From Pseudohaliea sp964438205 (GTDB taxonomy: Bacteria; Pseudomonadota; Gammaproteobacteria; Pseudomonadales; Halieaceae): DNA of 13,452 nt. The stretch covers positions 1-13,452 of the forward strand of contig CAYTJQ010000074.1 of NCBI GenBank assembly GCA_964438205.1, in the 5' to 3' direction. Under the pieces are notes generated by a model. It did no database searches and was not told the origin of the DNA. It worked only from the letters and a program-made list of their open reading frames with translations. A program made the position numbers and the translations under genes. This document shows, piece after piece, positions 1 through 5,480 of this stretch. Each line of letters opens with the position of its first letter. The stretch's first letter is position 1.

Positions 1-66
1 TGACGGGATCGAACCGCCGACCCTCTGCTTGTAAGGCAGATGCTCTCCCAGCTGAGCTAACCACCC
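1..66 (-). tRNA. tRNA-Val (anticodon TAC), 3' end cut by the window edge
   Basis: Read on the minus strand, the sequence begins with the acceptor arm GGGTGGT at 66-60. The D-arm TTAGCTCAGCTGGGAGAGC and an anticodon stem TCTGC/GCAGA around the loop CTTACAA follow, and the T-arm has the usual GGTTCGATCC. The anticodon TAC reads valine codon GTA and, with wobble, other GUN codons. The layout matches bacterial tRNA-Val closely. The last part of the 3' acceptor strand and CCA lie outside the window. A strong promoter sits directly upstream at 83-110. Confidence 0.95.
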
Positions 67-82
67 GTGGTCGAGACCGCGC

Positions 83-110
83 ATTATAGGGATCGCACGG
101 GCCCTGTCAA
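83..110 (-). promoter_or_regulatory. Near-perfect sigma70 promoter for tRNA-Val
   Basis: On the minus strand a perfect -35 box TTGACA (110-105) and a perfect -10 box TATAAT (88-83) are separated by 16 bp. A GC-rich discriminator GCGCGG follows the -10, as is typical of stable-RNA promoters under stringent control. Transcription would begin near 76, about 10 bases before the tRNA 5' end at 66. The -35 box lies 17 bp beyond the stop codon of the small exported protein gene. Confidence 0.9.
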
Positions 111-126
111 TCGCTACCGGGGGATT

Positions 127-510
127 TTATCGGAAGCTCGGGTCCGCCCTTCGATCGCGGCGGTTCTCCGCGCGGTCCCAGTGGTTTTCCCGCCGGTCTA
201 GCCGGTCTTCGGCAAGGTCGCGCGGGCCGCGATCGACGAGCCGGTCGCGGTAGTCCTCGCGCCGGTCGACGCGGTCTTCCAGGCGGTCGAAGCGATCCTC
301 GCGGCGATCGGCGACGCTGCCCTGCTCCCAGGCGCCACGCTGCTCGAGCGCGGTGAGGCGCTTGTCGGCGCGGCCGGCGCGTTCCGCCGGTCCGGCCAGG
401 GCGCTGCCGCTGACCAGCACGGCGAGGGTTGCTGCTACGCACGCATTCATGGTCGAGGGTTTCACGGTCAAGGCTCTCACAGTCAAGGCTTTCACAGTGA
501 AGGCTTTCAT
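127..510 (-). CDS. Small exported Arg/Asp/Glu-rich heptad-repeat protein, function unknown
   Basis: This 127-residue protein is not one I can name. The ATG at 510 has a strong AGGAGG ribosome site 7 bases upstream, which decides the start. Residues 1-39 look like a long Sec signal peptide: a basic n-region made of five pentapeptides (MKAFT, VKALT, VRALT, VKPST, MNACV), a hydrophobic stretch at about 24-35, and a probable cleavage after Ala39 in SALA|GP. The mature part of about 88 residues is almost entirely charged. From Asp68 it runs as degenerate heptads of the form D-R-x-E-D-R-x, ending with more loosely spaced DRREN/WDRAEN units. Such sequences may form long charged helices or bind anionic or cationic surfaces, but that is inference. 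Similar short DRRED-repeat secreted proteins of unknown role occur in Gammaproteobacteria. It probably acts in the periplasm. No enzymatic motif is visible. Confidence 0.8.
   Translation of the reverse strand: MKAFTVKALTVRALTVKPSTMNACVAATLAVLVSGSALAGPAERAGRADKRLTALEQRGAWEQGSVADRREDRFDRLEDRVDRREDYRDRLVDRGPRDLAEDRLDRRENHWDRAENRRDRRADPSFR
226..309 (-). repeat. Degenerate 21-bp (heptad) tandem repeat
   Basis: Residues 68-95 of the exported protein fall into four consecutive heptads: DRREDRF, DRLEDRV, DRREDYR and DRLVDRG. At the DNA level these are 21-bp units diverged mainly at third positions. Looser copies continue downstream to about position 140. The regular spacing of Arg, Asp and Glu suggests internal duplication followed by selection for charge pattern. 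Confidence 0.7.
436..510 (-). repeat. Five tandem 15-bp near-palindromic units at the 5' end of the exported-protein gene
   Basis: On the coding (minus) strand the units are ATGAAAGCCTTCACT (510-496), GTGAAAGCCTTGACT (495-481), GTGAGAGCCTTGACC (480-466), GTGAAACCCTCGACC (465-451) and the more diverged ATGAATGCGTGCGTA (450-436). Each starts with a possible initiation codon and encodes one pentapeptide of the signal peptide n-region. The best units hold a near-palindrome, GTGAA-AGCC-TTCAC, so the opposite strand also encodes VKAFT/VKALT repeats. Divergence increases away from the ribosome-binding site. Confidence 0.85.
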
Positions 511-589
511 GGCGGGTCCTCCTGTTGTCGTGCTCGCAAAGTCTTACGCACTGGTCCGGGATTTCCGTCGCCGGCGGGGGCAAGCGCGT

Positions 590-595
590 TACAAT
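590..595 (+). promoter_or_regulatory. Possible -10 element for queD
   Basis: TACAAT matches the sigma70 -10 consensus at five of six positions and lies about 42 bases before the queD start. I see no convincing -35 box at 16-18 bp upstream, so this is a weak assignment based on one element and its position. Confidence 0.3.
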
Positions 596-637
596 GCGCC
601 CGGGCCGTAACGGCCATGGCCGGGAGCAGATGGCGAC

Positions 638-994
638 ATGGAGATCTACAAGGACTTTCACTTCGAGGCAGCGCACCGCCTGCCACAGGTACCCGAGGGC
701 CACAAGTGCGCGCGGCTGCACGGCCATTCCTTCCAGCTGCGGGTGACGGTCCGCGGCGACGCGCCCGAGCCGAGCGGCTGGGTCATGGACTTCGCGGACC
801 TGAAGGCCGCAGTCAAACCGGTCGTCGAGCGCCTGGACCACTACTACCTGAACGAGATCGAGGGCCTCGAGAATCCCACCAGCGAGAACCTCTGCCGGTG
901 GATCTGGGCAGAGCTAAGCCCGTGCCTCCCCGCCCTCTGCGCCGTGGAGATCAGGGAAACCTGCACCTCCGGCTGCATCTATCGTGGCGACTGA
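638..994 (+). CDS. queD: 6-carboxy-5,6,7,8-tetrahydropterin synthase QueD
   Basis: This cytoplasmic enzyme of the queuosine/7-deazaguanine pathway converts 7,8-dihydroneopterin triphosphate to 6-carboxytetrahydropterin, the substrate of QueE. At 118 residues it is the usual length for the family. Zinc ligands are visible as His13 (in EAAHRLP) and His28 and His30 (in LHGHSF). The catalytic Cys24 sits in HKCARLHGH, and the C-terminal VEIRETCTSGCIY carries the conserved Glu107 of the pterin-binding site. The start ATG at 638 gives the typical N-terminus MEIYKDFHFEAAH, with a modest GGAG upstream. No other que gene is in the window, so queD stands alone here. It is oriented away from the small exported-protein gene and followed by the 321-bp AT-rich region. 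Confidence 0.95.
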   Translation: MEIYKDFHFEAAHRLPQVPEGHKCARLHGHSFQLRVTVRGDAPEPSGWVMDFADLKAAVKPVVERLDHYYLNEIEGLENPTSENLCRWIWAELSPCLPALCAVEIRETCTSGCIYRGD

Positions 995-1038
995 TGCAGG
1001 CGGACTGCTCCATCAACTGTCATGTTTCGGTAACACGA

Positions 1039-1051
1039 TTCGTATTACGAA
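1039..1051. repeat. Perfect 13-bp palindrome TTCGTA-T-TACGAA
   Basis: The arms TTCGTA and TACGAA match perfectly around a single central T. It lies 45 bp after the queD stop and just before a second palindrome at 1058. It has the size of a dimeric regulator operator, but no promoter is evident beside it, and it could equally be part of the adjacent DnaA-box region. Confidence 0.5.
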
Positions 1052-1057
1052 AAGTGA

Positions 1058-1069
1058 CACCCCGGGGTG
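1058..1069. repeat. Perfect 12-bp palindrome CACCCCGGGGTG
   Basis: This self-complementary sequence lies between the 1039-1051 palindrome and the DnaA-box-like TTATGCACA at 1071. It has no loop, so it is unlikely to be a terminator hairpin. Its role is unknown. Confidence 0.5.
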
Positions 1070-1273
1070 GTTATGCACACAAATGGGGCCAGCGCAAGCT
1101 CCGCCGGTTCGGATGACGCCTTACACCCATTTTTGCATAAAAAGGCTTAGGTAGACTTCATAACCTATTGTTTATATTGATTATTTTTGAATTGACTGTT
1201 TTTTAACCAATTTGTCACAATGCACGACTTACCGGGCCTTCGCGTCGCGTTAAACAAATTACCCACTGCTTTA

Positions 1274-1290
1274 TCCACAGATACTGTGGA
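1274..1290. promoter_or_regulatory. Inverted DnaA-box pair (dyad TCCACAG-ATA-CTGTGGA)
   Basis: A perfect seven-base inverted repeat with a 3-bp spacer is formed by a consensus DnaA box TTATCCACA on the + strand and a TTGTCCACA variant on the - strand. Head-to-head boxes at this spacing could bind two DnaA molecules. It lies immediately upstream of the LysE-family gene, so it could also act as an operator for that gene. Confidence 0.55.
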
Positions 1291-1315
1291 CAAGCTAAGG
1301 GCCCGTTGACCGGCC

Positions 1316-1927
1316 ATGGCGCTGGATCACTGGCTCGCCCTCTGCGCCGTGTGCTGGCTCGGCGCCGCCTCACCGGGCCCCAGCCTCGCGGTCGTTACCG
1401 CGGCCACCCTGGGCGGCAGCCGGCGGGCCGGGCTCGCCGCTGCCGTCGCCCACGGCGCAGGCGTCGGTCTCTATGCGCTGGCGACGGTCGCCGGCCTGGC
1501 GCTGCTCCTGGTCAGCGCCCCGGGGCTGCTCCTCGCGGTCCAGCTCCTCGGGGCGGCCTACCTCGCTTTCCTCGGCCAGCGCGCGCTGCGCAGCCCGCTC
1601 ACCTTCGCGCTGGGCGGCGGCCCCTCGAGCCGACCGGCACGGGACGGCTTTCTCATTGCCTTTCTCAACCCCAAGCTTGCGCTGTTCATGCTCGCCCTGT
1701 TCAGCCAGTTCCTGGCGCCGGGCGCTGGCTGGGGCCAGAAGTTGGTGATGGTCGTCACCGCGGCGGGGATCGATGCGCTCTGGTACAGCCTGGTGGTGCT
1801 GCTGATCGGTGCACCGGCCGTGCGCAAGCGGCTGGAGCGGGGGGGCGGCTGGCTCGGCCGCGGCTTCGGGGTCCTGCTGCTGGTGCTGGCGGGGTGGGTG
1901 GCGCTGGAGGCGCTGCGGACTTTTTAG
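1316..1927 (+). CDS. LysE/RhtB-family amino-acid exporter
   Basis: This 203-residue inner-membrane protein is of typical LysE/RhtB length. The N-terminal helix ends in the family motif SPGPSLAVV (residues 19-27). Hydrophobic helices follow at roughly 40-68 and 70-92, and the conserved central motif FLIAFLNPKLALF is at 112-124. Two more hydrophobic segments occupy about 144-166 and 183-200. Members export amino acids such as homoserine, threonine, lysine or leucine by proton exchange; the substrate here cannot be told. The start is fixed by an in-frame TGA at 1307-1309, so ATG 1316 is the first useful codon, although only a weak AAGGG lies about 14 bases upstream. The upstream DnaA-box dyad may overlap its promoter region. 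It converges on the DUF3301 gene. Confidence 0.9.
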   Translation: MALDHWLALCAVCWLGAASPGPSLAVVTAATLGGSRRAGLAAAVAHGAGVGLYALATVAGLALLLVSAPGLLLAVQLLGAAYLAFLGQRALRSPLTFALGGGPSSRPARDGFLIAFLNPKLALFMLALFSQFLAPGAGWGQKLVMVVTAAGIDALWYSLVVLLIGAPAVRKRLERGGGWLGRGFGVLLLVLAGWVALEALRTF

Positions 1928-1938
1928 CCGGACGATGC

Positions 1939-1967
1939 GCCTCGCGGAGAGCGTCGCCGGGCGAGGC
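1939..1967. terminator. Hairpin between convergent genes, possible bidirectional terminator
   Basis: A perfect 7-bp inverted repeat, GCCTCGC (1939-1945) and GCGAGGC (1961-1967), encloses a 15-base loop between the stop codons of the exporter and the DUF3301 gene. There is no clear U-run on the minus strand. The T-run at 1920-1925 precedes the hairpin on the + strand and so does not act as a tail. The call rests on position and stem only. Confidence 0.3.
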
Positions 1968-1979
1968 TGCCGTGAGCGG

Positions 1980-2306
1980 TCAGTGCAGGACCTGGCCCGG
2001 CTCGGTGACGACCAGGGACTGCAGGCGCTTGCCGAGCATGATCACCGCACCCGTTTCCCGCTGCAGGCCATCGTAGCTGTACTCGAAGCGGTACTGGCGC
2101 CAGAGACGCCAGCGCCCGCCGCTGTCGCGGCTGAGGGACACGCGCTGCAGCGCCACGCTGTCGTCGAGGAACTGGAAGTCGCCGTCCCGCGAGGCCCGGC
2201 GCACCGCCTGGATGGCGAGTTCGCGGACCCGGGTAGCACTGAACAGGTAATAGCCGACGCCGCCGAAGAAGGCGATCACGACCAGGTCGACGAGCTCGAT
2301 GACCAT
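1980..2306 (-). CDS. DUF3301 family membrane-anchored protein
   Basis: This 108-residue protein has one N-terminal hydrophobic helix (about residues 5-23, ELVDLVVIAFFGGVGYYLF). A soluble part follows with the family's characteristic RYRFEYSYDG-like segment (here RQYRFEYSYDG at about 69-79) and a C-terminal GKRLQSL strand. DUF3301 proteins are small gammaproteobacterial proteins of unknown function, probably attached to the inner membrane. The start ATG overlaps the stop of the upstream hydrolase gene by one base (TGATG), so the two are translationally coupled and probably work together or at least share expression. No catalytic motif is visible. Confidence 0.85.
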   Translation of the reverse strand: MVIELVDLVVIAFFGGVGYYLFSATRVRELAIQAVRRASRDGDFQFLDDSVALQRVSLSRDSGGRWRLWRQYRFEYSYDGLQRETGAVIMLGKRLQSLVVTEPGQVLH

Positions 2307-3100
2307 CAGGCGGCCACTGCCGTCGTGTCGTCCAGGAAGGCGCGCACGAGGGCGTTGAAGCGCTCCGGATCCTCGGCGTGAAGCCAGTGTCCACAGTCCG
2401 CGAGGGTCTCGATACGCGCGGCGGGAAACAGGCGGCGGATGCTGTCACCGTGCGCGTCGCTGACATAGGGCGAGCGGCCTCCGCGCAGGAACAGCACCGG
2501 CCCGCGGTAGGGCCCGGGCGCCGCCGGCGCCTCGAGATAGGCCGGGTAGTTCGCCTCCAGGCCCGCGCGGTTGAAGCGCCAGCCCCAGGTGCCGTCATCC
2601 CGGCGGGCGAGGCTCAGCAGCAGGAACTGCACCACGCCCTCCTCTTCAAGGTAGCGACGCAGGACCTCCGCCGCCTCCCGGCGATTACCCACGGCGGCGG
2701 CCTCCACCGCCGCCAGGGCGGCGAAGACTGCGTCGTGGGAGGCCTCATAGCGGACCGGGGCGATATCCGCGACCACCAGCGAGGCCACGGAGCCGGGGTC
2801 GGCGAGTGCCAGCTGCATCGCCACCTTGCCGCCAAGGGAATGGCCGACCAGGTGGGTTTTTTCTATCCCGGCTTCTCGCAACCACGCGCCCACGGCCCCG
2901 GCCATGCGCGGCAGGTCCGTACCCGCGGTCCAGCCGGAGCGCCCGTGATCGGGCAGGTCGAGGCTGTGCACTCGGTAGGCGGGTTGCAGCGCCCGCGCGA
3001 GGGCACCGAGGTTGCTGCCCATGCCGAAAAGCCCGTGCAGCAGCACGACGTGGGGGCCGGCGTCACCGACGCGGGTTGCATGCAGCGGGGTCGGGGTCAT
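2306..3100 (-). CDS. Alpha/beta-fold hydrolase, YbfF-like esterase
   Basis: This 264-residue cytoplasmic serine hydrolase shows the core alpha/beta hydrolase features. The oxyanion segment is LLHGLFG at 20-26, followed by DLPDHGRS at 48-55 and the nucleophile elbow GHSLGG with Ser88. Asp112 in VVADIAPV and His238 in DCGHWLHAE complete a likely triad. The acid directly after this strand, rather than in the later RGGxSPYV segment, is the arrangement described for E. coli YbfF, so the match is to that short-chain esterase/acyl-thioesterase group. The segment FLRGGRSPYV is also typical. The physiological substrate is unknown; YbfF-like enzymes act on short acyl esters, including acyl-CoA thioesters. 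It is translationally coupled to the DUF3301 gene and divergent from the lipoprotein gene at 3167, with 66 bp between the starts. Confidence 0.9.
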   Translation of the reverse strand: MTPTPLHATRVGDAGPHVVLLHGLFGMGSNLGALARALQPAYRVHSLDLPDHGRSGWTAGTDLPRMAGAVGAWLREAGIEKTHLVGHSLGGKVAMQLALADPGSVASLVVADIAPVRYEASHDAVFAALAAVEAAAVGNRREAAEVLRRYLEEEGVVQFLLLSLARRDDGTWGWRFNRAGLEANYPAYLEAPAAPGPYRGPVLFLRGGRSPYVSDAHGDSIRRLFPAARIETLADCGHWLHAEDPERFNALVRAFLDDTTAVAA

Positions 3101-3166
3101 GGCCTGTGGCGTCGGGGACTTTCTGCTACCATCGCGCCACTATACCGGAGAGGGGTGACAGCGCGC

Positions 3167-3955
3167 ATGCTCGGACTGATGAAAACCGCCGCCCGGACCG
3201 CGGCCGCAGTGCTCGCGACAGCGCTTGTCGCCTGCGCCGGCGGGCCGACCTACAACCCGACGGTGTTTCCCTACGAGATCGAAGAGGCGCGCCTCGCCGC
3301 CGATCCGGTAAAGACGGTCATCATCCCGCACGTCAACCTCGGTTCGCCCTCGCGCAACTACCTCGAGCCCGTCGCGCCCCGCATCGACGGCCTGCTGACC
3401 CGCTACCTCAAGGACAACGGTTACGAGGTGCTGCCACAGCGGCTGTTCCGCCAGCACTGGAACACGGCCGTGCGCGCCTTCGGCGACCCGGTGGACCCGA
3501 CCACCGGCCGGGTCAACATGAAGACCTTCACCCGGCTCATGCAGAGCGTGCGCGACCGTCTCGCCGAGGAGACGGCGCTGGACGCTTTCGTCTTCACCGA
3601 TATCGTCGAGCTGGAAGTTCCCTTCAGCGGCGGCCTCAAGCACGTGGCGCGCTGGGACGGCGTCTCCCGCCGGCCGACCCTCGATGGACCGGGCAGCGGC
3701 GTGACCGCGGATTTCGACTGGGGCCGGCCCGCGGCCGTCGCCTCGCTCCAGGTCACGGTCTTCGACATGGAGCTCAAGCGCGTCTTTGTCAGCCGCGGCG
3801 GCCTCGATGCCACCGACGCCATCGACACGCGCTCCTCCAGCGGCGGCTACACGCGACGGCGCAACATCCTCGAGAACGAAGCCTACCTCGAGGAGGGCAT
3901 CCGCCTCGCCCTGCACCCGCTGATCCCGTGGGAGGGCTGGCCCGGCAATCCCTGA
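3167..3955 (+). CDS. Predicted lipoprotein of unknown function
   Basis: This 262-residue protein has a lipoprotein signal: basic residues (Lys6, Arg10), an alanine-rich hydrophobic stretch, and lipobox LVAC with the acylated cysteine at Cys23. The residue after Cys is Ala, which does not signal inner-membrane retention in the E. coli Asp+2 rule, so outer-membrane attachment is plausible. The start ATG 3167 follows a GGAGAGGGG ribosome site by about 10 bases. An in-frame GTG at 3155 is too close to that site, and a second ATG at 3179 would be too far. The body contains alternating strand-like segments (VKTVIIPHVNLG, LDAFVFTDIVELEVPF, ASLQVTVFDMELKRVF) that suggest a compact beta-rich domain. 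Beyond that I do not recognise the family. The frame stays open upstream across the antisense hydrolase gene, but that extension is a GC artefact. Confidence 0.85.
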   Translation: MLGLMKTAARTAAAVLATALVACAGGPTYNPTVFPYEIEEARLAADPVKTVIIPHVNLGSPSRNYLEPVAPRIDGLLTRYLKDNGYEVLPQRLFRQHWNTAVRAFGDPVDPTTGRVNMKTFTRLMQSVRDRLAEETALDAFVFTDIVELEVPFSGGLKHVARWDGVSRRPTLDGPGSGVTADFDWGRPAAVASLQVTVFDMELKRVFVSRGGLDATDAIDTRSSSGGYTRRRNILENEAYLEEGIRLALHPLIPWEGWPGNP

Positions 3956-3959
3956 GACG

Positions 3960-4012
3960 GCTGACGCGCTACGCCGCGCTCACTCGCCGCGCCACGGCCC
4001 TCGAGCGTCAGC
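3960..4012. terminator. Long-loop inverted repeat between convergent genes
   Basis: GCTGACGC (3960-3967) and GCGTCAGC (4005-4012) are a perfect 8-bp inverted repeat around a 37-base GC-rich loop. They fill the 66-bp gap between the lipoprotein stop and the stop of the leftward isomerase gene. No T-run follows on either side. It could act as a two-way RNA 3'-end stabiliser, but the long loop makes an intrinsic terminator uncertain. Confidence 0.3.
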
Positions 4013-4021
4013 GCCCGCCCC

Positions 4022-4834
4022 TCAGTCTTCGTAGCTGGCGGGGCGCTTCTCGGCCTGGGCGGTGATGCCTTCCTCGAGATCGCGCAGGCTCATCATCCCG
4101 GCGTTCCAGGTGGCGATGTAGTTGAGCCCCTCGGCCACGCTGTGGTCCCGGCTGTAGAGCAGCATCTCCTTGGTGCCGCGCACCACCAGCGGTGACTTCG
4201 CCGCGATGCTCCGGGCAAGCGCCGTCACCTCGCGCAGCATGACCTCCCGGTTCTCGAATACCCGGTTGACGAAGCCCACTTCCTTCGCCTCTTCCGCATC
4301 CATGTTGCGGCCCGTGTAGGCGAGCTCCCGCGCCACACCGTCCGGGATCAGCTTCGGCAGCCGCTGCAGCGTGCCGACGTCGGCGACCATGCCGATGTCC
4401 ACCTCGCGCACCGAGAACCAGGCGTCCTCGGCGGCGTAGCGCATGTCCGCGCAGCACACGAGATCGATGCCGCCGCCGATGCAGGTGGAGTGGATGGCGG
4501 CGAGCACCGGCTTGCGGCAGCGCTCCAGCGCCGTGAGGTTGTCCTGCATCCGCAGCACGTTGCGGCGGAAGGCCTCGCCGCGGCGCGCCGGGTCGCCGGA
4601 TACGCCGTGGATGCCCTCGAACATGCCGAGGTCGATGCCTGCACAGAAATGCCGCCCCTCGCCGGCGAGGACGACGGCGCGGACCGCGTCGCTCTCGTCC
4701 AGCCACTCGAAGCAGGCCTGCAGCTCCTGCCACAGCGCCGCGTTCATGGAGTTCGCCTTGTCGGGGCGGTTCAGGGTGACCGTGGCGACGTGGGCCTCGA
4801 CGGTGAGCAACAGCGTTTCGAAGCTGGGGGTCAT
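4022..4834 (-). CDS. Delta(3,5)-Delta(2,4)-dienoyl-CoA isomerase, ECH1-like crotonase
   Basis: This 270-residue protein is a crotonase-fold acyl-CoA enzyme. It has the oxyanion-hole segments HFCAGIDLGMF (62-72) and CIGGGIDLVCCADMRY (118-133). The stretch DAWFSVREVD (137-146) followed by ADVGTLQRLPKLI (from 151) is the signature of mammalian ECH1. The three acidic active-site residues of that enzyme correspond to Asp124, Glu144 and Asp152, with identical 20- and 8-residue spacing. This separates it from ordinary enoyl-CoA hydratases, which carry two Glu. The expected reaction converts 3,5-dienoyl-CoA to 2,4-dienoyl-CoA during breakdown of odd-position unsaturated fatty acids. No peroxisomal-type tail is present, as expected in bacteria. 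AAGGAG lies 5 bases before ATG 4834. The start overlaps the nitroreductase stop (ATGA), so the two are coupled. Confidence 0.9.
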   Translation of the reverse strand: MTPSFETLLLTVEAHVATVTLNRPDKANSMNAALWQELQACFEWLDESDAVRAVVLAGEGRHFCAGIDLGMFEGIHGVSGDPARRGEAFRRNVLRMQDNLTALERCRKPVLAAIHSTCIGGGIDLVCCADMRYAAEDAWFSVREVDIGMVADVGTLQRLPKLIPDGVARELAYTGRNMDAEEAKEVGFVNRVFENREVMLREVTALARSIAAKSPLVVRGTKEMLLYSRDHSVAEGLNYIATWNAGMMSLRDLEEGITAQAEKRPASYED

Positions 4835-5418
4835 GGTGTCTCCTTGCGGTGCGTGGGGCCGGTCCAGGGGGCAACGAAGTCTTCCACCGCCAGGGCGGGC
4901 AGCGTTTTCCCCTGCCCCTCGCGCGTGCCGAGGTAGAGAAAGGCGACGATCTCCTCGTGCTCCTCGCCGCCCAGTTCCCGCACGACCTCGCGGTCGAAGG
5001 CGCCGGCGCCGGTGCGCCAGATACCCGCGTAGCCCTGGGCCTCGGCAGCGAGGAGGATTGCATGCGCGGCGCAGCCCGCGGAGAGGCGCTGTTCGGACGG
5101 CGGCACCTTCGGGTGGGGCTGCAGTCTGGCCATGACCACGACGACGAGCGGCGCCCGCAGGGGAGCACAGCGGGCCTTTTCCCGCGCCGCGCCGTCGGCC
5201 TCGGGCTCGCGCCGCAGCAGGGAGCGCTCCAGCACGCCGCCCAGGTCCCTGCGCGCCTCTCCCTCGACGGTGAGGAAGCGCCACGGGCGCAGCCAGGCGT
5301 GGTCCGGCACGCGCAGGGCGGCGGAAAAGATGGCCTCGCGGGCGGCGGCGTCCGGCGCCGGCTCCGCGAGTTTCGGCGACGAGTTGCGCTCCGTGAGCAG
5401 GGTCATGGCATCGATCAT
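4831..5418 (-). CDS. Nitroreductase-family flavoprotein, YdjA-like
   Basis: This 195-residue member of the compact YdjA branch of FMN-dependent NAD(P)H nitroreductases shows the family landmarks. They include LLTERNSSPKLAEPAP at 7-22 (Arg11 and Ser13 at FMN-binding positions), RVPDHAWLRPWRFLTVEGE, RCAPLRAPLVVVV, SEQRLSAGCAAHAILLAAEAQG, GIWRTGA, and FLYLGT near the C-terminus. YdjA itself is an oxidoreductase whose natural substrate is not settled. The frame stays open for 41 further codons upstream, but those are arginine- and proline-rich and lie in a structured intergenic region. MIDAMTLL at 5418 aligns with the YdjA start, so I chose it. Its stop overlaps the start of the ECH1-like isomerase by 4 bases. 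That suggests a shared transcript and perhaps a redox step on unsaturated acyl chains, which is inference. Confidence 0.9.
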   Translation of the reverse strand: MIDAMTLLTERNSSPKLAEPAPDAAAREAIFSAALRVPDHAWLRPWRFLTVEGEARRDLGGVLERSLLRREPEADGAAREKARCAPLRAPLVVVVMARLQPHPKVPPSEQRLSAGCAAHAILLAAEAQGYAGIWRTGAGAFDREVVRELGGEEHEEIVAFLYLGTREGQGKTLPALAVEDFVAPWTGPTHRKETP

Positions 5419-5449
5419 GGCGATCCCGGATCGTGGCTGGGAGCGGGGG

Positions 5450-5458
5450 ATGATAGCA
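5450..5458 (-). promoter_or_regulatory. Possible extended -10 for the nitroreductase/isomerase pair
   Basis: On the minus strand TGCTATCAT (5458-5450) is an extended -10: TGn followed by TATCAT, five of six matches. It lies 32-40 bp before the nitroreductase start, just after the three-way-junction repeat. No good -35 is visible. If real, the pair can be transcribed separately from fabY and the methyltransferase. Confidence 0.35.
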
Positions 5459-5468
5459 GGCCCGCGCA

Positions 5469-5480
5469 GGGGCGCGCCCC
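5469..5480. repeat. 12-bp palindrome GGGGCGCGCCCC
   Basis: A perfect self-complementary sequence that shares its last three bases with the left outer arm of the three-way-junction repeat at 5478-5544. The two foldings would compete, so this could be an alternative pairing partner. It may also be just a consequence of the high GC content. Confidence 0.5.

Larger units (their letters stand above)
995..1315. other. Gene-free AT-rich region with DnaA-box-like sequences: candidate replication origin or DnaA-binding region
   Basis: No convincing gene lies here. Positions 1161-1220 are 78 percent A+T (47 of 60) in an otherwise very GC-rich window. DnaA-box-like nonamers are TTATGCACA at 1071-1079 (+), TTATGCAAA at 1140-1132 (-, one mismatch), TTTGTCACA at 1211-1219 (+, weak), a perfect TTATCCACA at 1271-1279 (+), and TTGTCCACA at 1293-1285 (-). 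The last two form a dyad, TCCACAG-ATA-CTGTGGA (1274-1290). A low-melting stretch flanked by such boxes is the classic layout of a bacterial origin. However, dnaA, dnaN, gidA, rpmH and par genes are absent from the window. The dyad is 25 bp before the exporter start, so a local regulatory role or a DnaA-titration site is also possible. Confidence 0.5.

Noticed and set aside
1..126. tRNA-Val as a possible integration (att) site for a mobile element
   Set aside because: No integrase, direct repeat of the tRNA 3' end or phage-like gene is visible, and the tRNA 3' end is outside the window.
353..610. 85-codon + strand frame containing VKALT/VKAFT repeats
   Set aside because: It is antisense to the exported-protein gene. 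The repeat peptide appears only because the 15-bp unit is nearly palindromic. No ribosome site or other support.
2378..3166. Upstream extension of the lipoprotein frame
   Set aside because: It runs antisense through the esterase gene and would bury the lipobox in the middle of the protein. The ribosome site and signal peptide support ATG 3167.
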